NCBI GenBank assembly: GCA_004554425.1
Contig: SFMI01000129.1
Span: 1-6,099, forward strand
Length of the DNA stretch: 6,099 bases
Reading direction: 5' to 3'
From: Candidatus Saccharimonadota bacterium
Lineage (GTDB): Bacteria; Eremiobacterota; Xenobia; Xenobiales; Xenobiaceae
Shown here: positions 1 to 5,751 of the stretch, piece after piece
Numbering within the stretch: position 1 is the first letter of the stretch
How the letters are laid out: the number at the start of each line of letters is the position of its first letter
The notes under the pieces: model-generated
What the model saw: only the letters and a program-made list of their open reading frames with translations
Databases searched by the model: none
Told to the model about the DNA's origin: nothing
Made by a program: the position numbers and the translations under genes

Positions 1-60
1 ATGAATATCCTATACGGTAGGGGCGAAGTGGACACGCCCGTAAGAATAAGGGTTGCCTAG
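1..60 (+). CDS. tnpB: C-terminal end of a TnpB-like RNA-guided nuclease (partial, 5' end outside window)
   Basis: Frame 1 is open from the window edge to TAG at 58-60 and encodes the 19 residues MNILYGRGEVDTPVRIRVA. The 'YGRGEV..PV' style resembles the variable tail after the RuvC and zinc-finger parts of TnpB proteins of IS200/IS605 and IS1341-type elements. The stronger evidence is context: the frame stops inside a hairpin-rich tract that looks like a transposon right end, and tnpB genes normally end there, overlapping their omegaRNA. TnpB is an omegaRNA-guided DNA endonuclease that supports transposon retention. None of its catalytic residues fall in this window, so I cannot say whether the gene is intact. 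The ATG at position 1 is almost certainly internal and should not be read as the start. The alternative is a chance short frame beside a degraded element. Confidence 0.55.
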   Translation: MNILYGRGEVDTPVRIRVA

Positions 61-168
61 CAATAGGTGGAAACTTAAATACCAAACTTCTTAAATAGGG
101 GCGTTAGCTCCTTAGAAGCCCATCACCTTTAGGTGATGGGTAGTTCACTTGCTTGCCTTTGAATTAGG
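21..168 (+). ncRNA. Putative omegaRNA (TnpB guide RNA) with guide in the flanking peptidase gene
   Basis: This tract folds on paper into successive stems. GGGCG at 21-25 pairs with CGCCC at 35-39. GCCT at 55-58 can pair with AGGT at 65-68. AGGGGC at 97-102 pairs with GCTCCT at 107-112 across a GTTA loop with one G-U pair. CCCATCACCT at 119-128 pairs perfectly with 131-140. Transposon right-end transcripts that overlap the tnpB 3' end and run past the element edge are the omegaRNAs of TnpB, whose guide is the first 16-20 nt of flanking DNA. Here that guide would be roughly 149-168. The 5' end is uncertain and may lie upstream of the window. The fold was done by eye, and expression is inferred. 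Confidence 0.5.
119..140. repeat. Perfect 10-bp inverted repeat (transposon subterminal hairpin)
   Basis: CCCATCACCT at 119-128 is exactly complementary to AGGTGATGGG at 131-140, with only TT between the arms (in practice a 9-bp stem with a TTTA loop). It sits eight bases inside the presumed transposon end, where IS200/IS605 elements carry the hairpin recognised by the TnpA Y1 transposase. In the RNA it would be the last stem before the guide. It also lies just past the stop of the minus-strand peptidase gene and could hinder that transcript. Neither side carries a T-run, so it is not a standard intrinsic terminator. Confidence 0.8.
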
Positions 169-2217
169 CAGAAGCTCTTCAAGTAGGGTGTCAGCGTGAT
201 AGACGTTGCGCAAAGCTTCTAAAATAGCTGAAGAAGCTACCGAAATATGACGGGCCTTTACTTCGTCATAAACGAAGTTGCGCACCATACCAAACTGGTT
301 GCGGTCAAAATTGAGGCCGACTAATTCACCTTTAGTATTGAGTACCGGACTGCCAGAATTGCCGCCAATAGTATCGGAAGTAGCTACGAAAACCATATTG
401 GTATTGGGATTGACGTCTGCTTGATGATTGCGCCAAGATTGCGGTACTTGGAAAGGCACCATGTTTTGGTGTTCCTCTGCACGTTCGTATAAATCGCCCA
501 AAGTAGTGCGCCAATTTATCTCTTGATTGCCATCTTTATAGCCTTTTACTAATCCGTAAGAAAGACGCAAAGTAAAGGTAGCGTCGGGAGGAGTTGTCCC
601 TTTATCAATTTTAAAGCGCTCGGAAGCTATTTGGGCATAGGCTTGTACTGAAGGAGCTTTAAAAATCTTTTCATAAGCTTGGCGTACTTGGCGAGCGTCA
701 TTATCTACGGCCAGAGCCAGTTGGATCATGGCATCATCCGATTTTTCCAATTCAGACAAGCTGAGAGAAGCCAGACGCTGTCTCTCTTTAACGTCGGCCA
801 AACGGCAATTGTCTACCAAATAACTAGCGCGATCAGCCGGGCTCTGACCTTGCAAAACGGTTTGTACTTGAGCATTATCGGCTCCTAAGCGCTCGGCCAA
901 GAAGGAAAAACTGGCGTTGAGACGGGCTTTTTCCACATCAGCATAAATAGGAGCGGGTGAGAAAAGCGTTTGCTTAAGCGAATCGAGCTTAGTAGAATTG
1001 TATTCAGGCAAATGGAGCTGACTATTATCTTTTTCGCGAGCCAAACGGACGATATGTCTGGCTATAGAGAATAAAGGACTGGGGTAGGCGTCAGCTCGCT
1101 CCAAAAGGTTATAGGGCTCTTCAATAAGGCAAGCTTTTTGGCAAGCTTCTTCTATCTCTTGCCAAGGAGTTTGATCTTTTACCAAATTGCGCAACTTGTC
1201 TTCTTGGGCTTTTTTGCGCTCCATAATAGAAGTTTGGCACAAACCTTGATACATACCGGTATAAGCTTTGCGTGAATTGGCAATAGAACGTATGTCATTG
1301 TTTATACGTCTGGCATTTTCGGGAGAGCGCTCGGCAAATTGTAAATAAGCGGCTTCCATGGCTCTGGCTCTGGCCAAGCGATAGGGCAAGCTGAAGTTGC
1401 GCGTATGTACTGTTTGGGCGTAGGTTTCTAAACGATTGGTTGTGCCGGGATGACCTACTACAAAGACTAAATCTTTTTCGGCCGCTCCTTGAGGATTGAT
1501 AGCAAAATAATGCTGTGGCTTTACCGGCTGGCCATTTTCGTAGACGCGGAAAATAGTAGCGTCTAAACAAGTGCGCGGATATTCGAAGTTGTCTGCGTCG
1601 CCGCCGAAGAAGGCTACACCTTGTTCGGGAGCCCACACTAAGCGCACATCGGTATATTTTTTATAAGTGTAAAGGCAATACTGTCCGCCTTGATAAAGCG
1701 TCACTACGTCGCAGCGCAATTTGGTACGCTGGTTGGCTTCTTTTTCTATTTTGGCAATATTGGCTTTACGAATAGAGGAGGCTTTTTCGGCACTCATTTT
1801 AGAGGTAATAGAAGCATTTACTTGTTTGGTTACGTCGGTAATAGATTGCAAGCAATTGATTTCTAAGTTGGGCGCTTTAAGTTCTTGAGCTCTAGTTTTA
1901 GCTAAAAAACCTTCGGCGATTAAATTGCGCTCAGGAGTGCTCAATTCGGAAAGGGTTTCGTCAGCTATATGATGATTGGTAATAACTAAACCTTCGGGAG
2001 AAATAAAGCCTCCAGAGCCGCCGTTATTGAAACGCACTGCCGCGTGCATAGCGTCGTTGAGCCATTTGTCGCTCAGCTCAAAATGATACTTTTGAGCCAA
2101 TTGAGCTTTGGGAGGAGCATTAAAAGGGAACATACCTTCGTCGGCATAGCTTAAAGAAGGCAAGGCTAAAGCTACAGCTGTGCCTAGTAATAAAGCGGAA
2201 AATTTAGGGTTAATCAT
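145..2217 (-). CDS. S46 family dipeptidyl-peptidase (DPP7/DPP11-like), exported serine peptidase
   Basis: This 690-residue protein fits the family's usual length of about 700. S46 enzymes remove dipeptides from the free N-terminus of peptides in the periplasm, feeding peptide and amino-acid use. A Sec signal peptide covers residues 1-25 (hydrophobic LLLGTAVALALP, likely cleavage after SYA, mature start DEGMF). There is no lipobox. Family signatures in order are VRFNNGGSGGFISPEGLVIT, NHH with catalytic His83, GGDADNFEYPRTCLD with catalytic Asp219, and IGGNSGSPVL with catalytic Ser621. Asn210, Phe211, Asn314 and Asp638 align by spacing with the residues that bind the substrate amino terminus; the usual Trp is Phe at 211. 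Arg639 lies 18 residues after Ser621, matching Arg673 of Porphyromonas DPP11, which selects Asp or Glu at P1, whereas DPP7 has Gly there. Acidic specificity is an inference. An AGGA at 2229-2232 lies 11 nt before the ATG. The TGA stop (145-147) falls inside the transposon end, so the last residues may not be the ancestral ones. Confidence 0.93.
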   Translation of the reverse strand: MINPKFSALLLGTAVALALPSLSYADEGMFPFNAPPKAQLAQKYHFELSDKWLNDAMHAAVRFNNGGSGGFISPEGLVITNHHIADETLSELSTPERNLIAEGFLAKTRAQELKAPNLEINCLQSITDVTKQVNASITSKMSAEKASSIRKANIAKIEKEANQRTKLRCDVVTLYQGGQYCLYTYKKYTDVRLVWAPEQGVAFFGGDADNFEYPRTCLDATIFRVYENGQPVKPQHYFAINPQGAAEKDLVFVVGHPGTTNRLETYAQTVHTRNFSLPYRLARARAMEAAYLQFAERSPENARRINNDIRSIANSRKAYTGMYQGLCQTSIMERKKAQEDKLRNLVKDQTPWQEIEEACQKACLIEEPYNLLERADAYPSPLFSIARHIVRLAREKDNSQLHLPEYNSTKLDSLKQTLFSPAPIYADVEKARLNASFSFLAERLGADNAQVQTVLQGQSPADRASYLVDNCRLADVKERQRLASLSLSELEKSDDAMIQLALAVDNDARQVRQAYEKIFKAPSVQAYAQIASERFKIDKGTTPPDATFTLRLSYGLVKGYKDGNQEINWRTTLGDLYERAEEHQNMVPFQVPQSWRNHQADVNPNTNMVFVATSDTIGGNSGSPVLNTKGELVGLNFDRNQFGMVRNFVYDEVKARHISVASSAILEALRNVYHADTLLEELLPNSKASK

Positions 2218-2292
2218 AGGGTAATATTTCCTATTAAGCGCTATTCTTTTCCTGCCGCTTGCTTTTGGGCTTTCTATTCAGTCTAAACAGCT

Positions 2293-2322
2293 ACTATATT
2301 TAGAGAGGTTTAGCGATTTGCA
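2293..2322 (-). promoter_or_regulatory. Weak candidate promoter for the S46 peptidase gene
   Basis: On the minus strand TATAGT (complement of 2293-2298) matches five of six -10 bases. The only -35 candidate at proper spacing is TGCAAA (complement of 2317-2322, 18-nt gap), which is poor. This would give a leader of about 70 nt. It overlaps the -35 region proposed for ktrA, so the two divergent promoters could compete. Support is motif matching only. Confidence 0.25.
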
Positions 2323-2348
2323 CGACAAAAACTGCCCCTGAATATAAA
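2322..2348 (+). promoter_or_regulatory. Candidate promoter for the ktrA-ktrB operon
   Basis: TATAAA at 2343-2348 is a good -10 match. The best -35 options are ACGACA at 2322-2327 (15-nt gap) or TTGCAC at 2318-2323 (19-nt gap), neither ideal. Transcription would start near 2355, leaving a leader of roughly 34 nt before the ATG at 2389. The leader carries AAGGGA at 2375-2380 as ribosome binding site, 8 nt from the start. I saw no operator or riboswitch fold, although the leader is too short for most. Confidence 0.38.
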
Positions 2349-2388
2349 ACGATTTTCTTTTTAGTGTAGCTTTGAAGGGAATATTTCT

Positions 2389-3054
2389 ATGAGCCAGCAG
2401 ATTCTCATTATAGGCTTAGGACAATTCGGCATGTCTTTGGCTAGAACGCTTTCTGAAAAGGGAGTAGAAGTTTTGGCCGTAGATCGCAATTTAGCCTTGG
2501 TGGAAGAAGCTTCCCTTTTTGTAGCTGACGCTATGCAAATTCGGGTTACTGACGAAACTGATATGGCTAGATTCGAGCCTTCCAAGCGCGACGCAGCCGT
2601 TTGTGCTATCGGTGACAGTTCTAAAGAAGATTCTATTATTTGTACCGCTCTATTAAGCCAATTGGGAGCGCCTTTTATTGTGGCTCGAGCGCGTGACTCT
2701 GTACATAAGCGCATTCTTAAAGCTGTGGGAGCCAATTTAGTAATAAATCCAGAACGTGAATTTGGCCGTCGTTTTGCCACACGTTTAATCAATCGCAATA
2801 TGGTAGTAGATACAGATCTTGGAGACGACTGTCTGTTGACTGAAATTAGAGTGCAACCAGGCATGGTAGGTAAAAATTTAATAGAATTGGAGTTGCCTAA
2901 ACGCTTTGGAGTTATGGTCGCTGGCATTCGCAGTTACGAAGATCCTTCAAAAATTATTCATCCCAATCCAAGCATACCTTTAAGAGCTGACGATAGACTG
3001 ATTATCGTCTCCAATGAACGGGCTATTGCCGAGTTGCAAAAAAACTTTCGCTAA
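2389..3054 (+). CDS. ktrA: Ktr/Trk potassium uptake regulatory subunit, RCK domain protein (KtrA)
   Basis: This is the cytoplasmic gating subunit of a K+ uptake system: RCK proteins form an octameric ring under the KtrB dimer and open it on ATP binding. The 221 residues match the usual KtrA length (about 220, one RCK unit), against roughly 450 for the two-unit TrkA of enteric bacteria. Residues 3-32 form the first Rossmann beta-alpha-beta with GLGQFG at 9-14 and the ribose-binding acid Asp32. Residues 66-75 (KRDAAVCAIG) and 96-121 (FIVARARDSVHKRIL, then GANLVINP) continue the TrkA-N fold. PEREFGRRFA at 121-130 is the typical hinge sequence, and residues of about 138-220 form the TrkA-C domain ending DDRLIIVSNE. 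The start is set by AAGGGA 8 nt upstream. The gene ends 12 nt before ktrB, so the two are surely co-transcribed. Nothing looks broken. Confidence 0.94.
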   Translation: MSQQILIIGLGQFGMSLARTLSEKGVEVLAVDRNLALVEEASLFVADAMQIRVTDETDMARFEPSKRDAAVCAIGDSSKEDSIICTALLSQLGAPFIVARARDSVHKRILKAVGANLVINPEREFGRRFATRLINRNMVVDTDLGDDCLLTEIRVQPGMVGKNLIELELPKRFGVMVAGIRSYEDPSKIIHPNPSIPLRADDRLIIVSNERAIAELQKNFR

Positions 3055-3066
3055 AAGTATTGAGCT

Positions 3067-5028
3067 ATGCTAAATAAAGTTGCGGCCATATATAATCGTT
3101 TCGGCGAAGCGACCAGCGGTTCTGCTTTCAGTAGTGCAGCCATAACCTTGGCCCCTTTGGCTTTTATCTTTTTAGGGCTGGATTTAGATGATGGCTCAAT
3201 GTCGCTTTTTAGAAGCACTTGCGCTGTCCTTACGCTTATATTTACAGTTTTTATTGGGCTTTTTTGGGATAGGCATCCTAGCCTAGGCAAATACTTGGCT
3301 TTAGCCGACGCCTTAGCTTGCGTCGGCGCCGCCGGACGTTATCTTTTCAGCGATCCTTTTTCGGCTTTGACAGTTTTTGTAGCCGTTTCTGTTTTGGTAA
3401 ACGCCGTCGTCCATTATCAGGGCGATGATAAAACGCAAACTAAGTATTCTAAACAAGAAGGAATAGAATCTATCGGCGGCGCGGTAGGTGGTTTTGCCGG
3501 TCTATTTTTTATTACTTGGTTCCTCTGTGGCCTAGATAATCAATTAGGTTTATCTTTATGCGCTTGCGGTGGCTTAATTTGTCAGTTGATATTTTATAAA
3601 TGGTCGCTGAAGCTTAAGTCGCGCTTACCTAAAACTATCGTTCTAATTTGTTTTTTTTCTATTTGCTTAAGTTTTATCGCTCAGGGAACTTGGCTTACTG
3701 TCACTTGTTTGGCTTTAACGATCTTCTTAGATGTCTTTTTTGTCAACAGCTACGGCAATTTGAAGCTGCGTGAAGATTTTGGTGTAGACTTTTTCCTCAA
3801 TCGTCCAGCCCGTTTCCTGTTGCTGACTTTTGTGCTTCTTTGCACAGTCGGTTCTGTTTTGCTTTATTTGCCCATTTCTTCAGATAGCAGCTTAAATTAT
3901 ATAGATGCTGCTTTTATGGCTGTAAGCGCTTCTTGCGTAACTGGTTTAACTTGCTTAGACTTAGAACACGATTTTACCGTTTACGGCAAGGTCTTTTTAG
4001 CTATTTTAGTGCAACTGGGTGGCTTAGGCATGATGGGTACGGCCTCTCTGGCTATGCATGCTATGGGACGCAGGCTCAGTTTGCGCCATGAGCGTCTGTT
4101 GGCTTCGCTTTCAGAAACGGAAAGCGGCCCCAATCTTATGCGCTCCCTTTATATTATCGTTATTTATGTCTTTGTTTTAGAAAGTATCGGCGCTTCGGTA
4201 ATGACTATTTGCCTAATGGGGCGGGGAATGCCATTTTCTGAAGCTTTTGGCAAAGCCGCTTTTATGGCCATTTCTGCTTTTTGTAATGCTGGCATGACTC
4301 CAGAAAGTGGCAATTTAGTAAATTATGTTCACACTCCTGGCATATTATATACTGTGGCAATTTTAGTTATTTGTGGAGGTATGTCGCCTTTAACTTTTTG
4401 GGCTTTGCCCTTATGGTTTAGACGCCGTCATATATCTTTGGCTAGTTTTTTAGCTTTGGCAACTACGGCTTTATTATTGCTTTTAGGTACTGTTGCTTAT
4501 CTTACATTGGAATGGAATGGCATTTTTGCTCAGTTAGCTCCGTTTGATAAATTGCATAACGCTTTTTTCCTCTCGGCTGTAGGGCGAACGGCTGGTTTTA
4601 ATGCTGTCGACGTCAGCACCTTAAGTCCATTAAGCACGCTCATGACTCTCGTTTTTATGCTTATAGGCGGCTGTCCCGGAGGTACTGCTGGTGGTATGAA
4701 AACTGTCACGGTGGCTATTATGTTTTTGTCCTTTTGGTCTGATTTAAATCAAGAAAAAGAAGTTGTTTGCCGTCGTCGTCTGGTACCACACTATGTGGTT
4801 AGGCGCACTATTACTATTTTAGTAGCTTTTATGCTTACTTTAACCGCCGCTTTAATTTTACTCTTTATGACTCAGACTATTGCTCCTATGTTGTTGCTTT
4901 TTGAGGCGGTTTCAGCTCTGGGAACCGTCGGCTTGAGCTTAGGGGCTACTTCTCAGCTAGACGAGGCTGATGACAAATCTGTTAAACACGAAGTAGGGTA
5001 TCCTCAAGAGCATATTCCTCTAACTTAG
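3067..5028 (+). CDS. ktrB: Potassium-translocating subunit KtrB/TrkH with long N-terminal membrane extension and apparently missing last helix
   Basis: This inner-membrane K+ channel-like transporter pairs with the KtrA encoded just upstream. The family core starts near residue 246 (RPARFLLLTF). Its four pore loops are SASCVTGLTCLD (287-298), SAFCNAGMTPES (403-414), SAVGRTAGFNA (503-513) and SALGTVGLSLG (616-626), each with the filter glycine (293, 409, 510, 622). QLGGLGMMG (316-324) and the gating loop GGCPGGTAGGMKT (534-546) are also present. Residues 1-240 are extra and hold up to eight hydrophobic stretches (near 22-38, 50-67, 75-93, 98-116, 136-156, 160-178, 188-206, 208-226). KtrB is usually about 450 residues; longer TrkH forms exist. 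After the fourth loop the expected hydrophobic helix with its GRVGPLT-like motif is absent: LDEADDKSVKHEVG leads straight to a YPQEHIPLT tail like the family's RYPEE ending. The ATG at 3067 lacks a good ribosome site (only TGAG at 3061-3064), suggesting translational coupling to ktrA. Family is certain; transport function is not. Confidence 0.9.
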   Translation: MLNKVAAIYNRFGEATSGSAFSSAAITLAPLAFIFLGLDLDDGSMSLFRSTCAVLTLIFTVFIGLFWDRHPSLGKYLALADALACVGAAGRYLFSDPFSALTVFVAVSVLVNAVVHYQGDDKTQTKYSKQEGIESIGGAVGGFAGLFFITWFLCGLDNQLGLSLCACGGLICQLIFYKWSLKLKSRLPKTIVLICFFSICLSFIAQGTWLTVTCLALTIFLDVFFVNSYGNLKLREDFGVDFFLNRPARFLLLTFVLLCTVGSVLLYLPISSDSSLNYIDAAFMAVSASCVTGLTCLDLEHDFTVYGKVFLAILVQLGGLGMMGTASLAMHAMGRRLSLRHERLLASLSETESGPNLMRSLYIIVIYVFVLESIGASVMTICLMGRGMPFSEAFGKAAFMAISAFCNAGMTPESGNLVNYVHTPGILYTVAILVICGGMSPLTFWALPLWFRRRHISLASFLALATTALLLLLGTVAYLTLEWNGIFAQLAPFDKLHNAFFLSAVGRTAGFNAVDVSTLSPLSTLMTLVFMLIGGCPGGTAGGMKTVTVAIMFLSFWSDLNQEKEVVCRRRLVPHYVVRRTITILVAFMLTLTAALILLFMTQTIAPMLLLFEAVSALGTVGLSLGATSQLDEADDKSVKHEVGYPQEHIPLT

Positions 5029-5047
5029 TGTGAAAGTTGACTCTAGC

Positions 5048-5052
5048 GGAGG
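5048..5052 (+). promoter_or_regulatory. Strong Shine-Dalgarno before the HAMP-like membrane protein gene
   Basis: GGAGG lies 9 nt before the ATG at 5062 and is the best ribosome binding site in the window. It fixes this start codon and contrasts with the near-absent site before ktrB, so the downstream protein may be made at a higher rate per transcript than KtrB. The rate comparison is inference from motif strength. Confidence 0.7.
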
Positions 5053-5061
5053 ATAAAAAAT

Positions 5062-5718
5062 ATGAGAATTGCAAAATCGATTAAAATAAGTATTTGGTGC
5101 TTTATACTTTTCAATTTGGCTGTGGCTTACTGCTGCATTTGGATCTTCGCCCGTATGTTGCCTTCTATAGAAGCGGTCATGGCCAATAACGAAACAACTA
5201 TTCATGCTTCTATGGGTATGATGGCTATGCTCACTCAGGAGAATAGCGGACTTATTCGCAGAGTTAAAGCCAAACCTAAATTTGAGCATTTTTTGCGAGA
5301 GGCGGAAAGTTGCGTCAGCGAAGAGGGAGAACAAAATTATATAGACATTATTAGGCTGAATTACCAAGCTGCTTTTGATAGAAAAAAACTAGAATTTAAT
5401 ATTGTAGTTGATGCTATTGTACAACTGGAAAGGCTCAATCAGAAAGCTATGCATAATTCTATCAAGCAAGCCGAACATATGGGACGCACTGGAGCTTGGG
5501 GAATAGTCTTTATGGCAGCCATGAATTTTGTAGCTGGTCTAATCTTTTTGCACAACCTAAATATAAAATTTATTGAGCCGCTAGAAGAAGTTGAACATAC
5601 TATCAATGACTTCAAAAAAGGTAACACTATGCGCCGTTGTGTCGTCTCTAACCAACCAATGGGTATGGAAAAAGTTATGCGCAATTTGAATGATCTTTTA
5701 GACTCAATCAGTAAGTGA
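5062..5718 (+). CDS. Two-helix membrane protein with extracytoplasmic helical sensor-like region and terminal HAMP-like domain, no output domain
   Basis: I do not recognise a named family for this 218-residue protein. The layout is that of a receptor front half: a short basic N-terminus, TM1 at about 10-30 (SIWCFILFNLAVAYCCIWIF), an extracytoplasmic region of about 115 residues predicted mainly helical (31-145, four-helix-bundle style as in chemoreceptors and KinB-type kinases), TM2 at about 146-166 (WGIVFMAAMNFVAGLIFL), then a HAMP-like segment at 168-218. HAMP features are IEPLEEVEHTINDFKKGN with Pro173 and Gly187, and MGMEKVMRNLNDLL, with Gly201 in place of the usual DExG and Asn210. The protein ends there: no kinase, methyl-accepting, cyclase or GGDEF part follows in any frame before the next gene. 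It lies 33 nt after ktrB and 33 nt before an exonuclease gene, probably in one operon. It may modulate a partner through its HAMP helices, perhaps KtrAB, but this is speculation. Confidence 0.72.
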   Translation: MRIAKSIKISIWCFILFNLAVAYCCIWIFARMLPSIEAVMANNETTIHASMGMMAMLTQENSGLIRRVKAKPKFEHFLREAESCVSEEGEQNYIDIIRLNYQAAFDRKKLEFNIVVDAIVQLERLNQKAMHNSIKQAEHMGRTGAWGIVFMAAMNFVAGLIFLHNLNIKFIEPLEEVEHTINDFKKGNTMRRCVVSNQPMGMEKVMRNLNDLLDSISK

Positions 5719-5736
5719 ATTTTTCTGTTTAATCAT

Positions 5737-5740
5737 GGAG
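5737..5740 (+). promoter_or_regulatory. Ribosome binding site deciding the exonuclease start
   Basis: GGAG lies 11 nt before the ATG at 5752. A nearer ATG at 5746-5748 is followed at once by TAA (5749-5751) and cannot be the start of a protein, which leaves 5752 as the only sensible start. An ATG-TAA minimal frame directly before the true start could slightly tune initiation, but may be chance. Confidence 0.5.
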
Positions 5741-5751
5741 TATAAATGTAA

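Larger units (their letters stand above)
1..148 (+). mobile_element. Right end of an IS200/IS605-type transposon
   Basis: The segment contains a TnpB-like C-terminus, several short hairpins, the phrase GTTAGCTCCTTAGAAGCCC, a perfect hairpin at 119-140 and then TAGTTCAC at 141-148. A subterminal imperfect palindrome followed a few bases later by a short conserved end such as TTCAC is the usual right-end structure of IS200/IS605 elements, which lack terminal inverted repeats and make no target duplication. The likely boundary is just after C148, although single-base precision is not possible without an empty site. Coding sequence of the neighbouring peptidase begins immediately beyond. The left end and any tnpA lie outside the window. 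The outer boundary at 1 is only the window edge. Confidence 0.62.

Noticed and set aside
119..140. Hairpin as a Rho-independent terminator for the S46 gene or tnpB
   Set aside because: The stem is perfect, but neither side is followed by a T-run, and position and flanks fit a transposon subterminal hairpin better.
1..148. CRISPR repeat or tRNA-like structure in the hairpin-rich first segment
   Set aside because: There is no repeated unit with spacers and no cloverleaf or CCA end. The order of stems and the TTCAC end fit a transposon right end.
1295..1636. Minus-strand open frame in another phase inside the S46 gene
   Set aside because: Arg/Ser-rich translation without motifs, covered by the conserved Asp219 region of the peptidase in its real frame.
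2361..2927. Long minus-strand open frame opposite ktrA
   Set aside because: Its translation is rich in Ser, Arg and Thr with no recognisable motif, and it lies fully opposite a clear KtrA coding region. It is a shadow frame.
3304..3327. Perfect 8-bp inverted repeat GCCGACGC / GCGTCGGC with an 8-nt spacer inside ktrB
   Set aside because: It lies in coding sequence for ADALACVGA, where Ala, Asp and Gly codons readily create such pairs. There is no T-run and no second copy. It is most likely chance.
4940..5061. Frameshift as the explanation for the missing KtrB helix
   Set aside because: Only about 100 bases separate the fourth filter loop from the stop, too few for the missing segment in any frame. 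The retained YPQEH tail is in the same frame, so an in-frame deletion fits better.
5088..5151. First membrane helix of the HAMP-like protein as a split-off replacement for the missing KtrB helix
   Set aside because: It has no GRVGPLT-like motif, starts from its own strong ribosome site, and belongs to a coherent TM-sensor-TM-HAMP layout.
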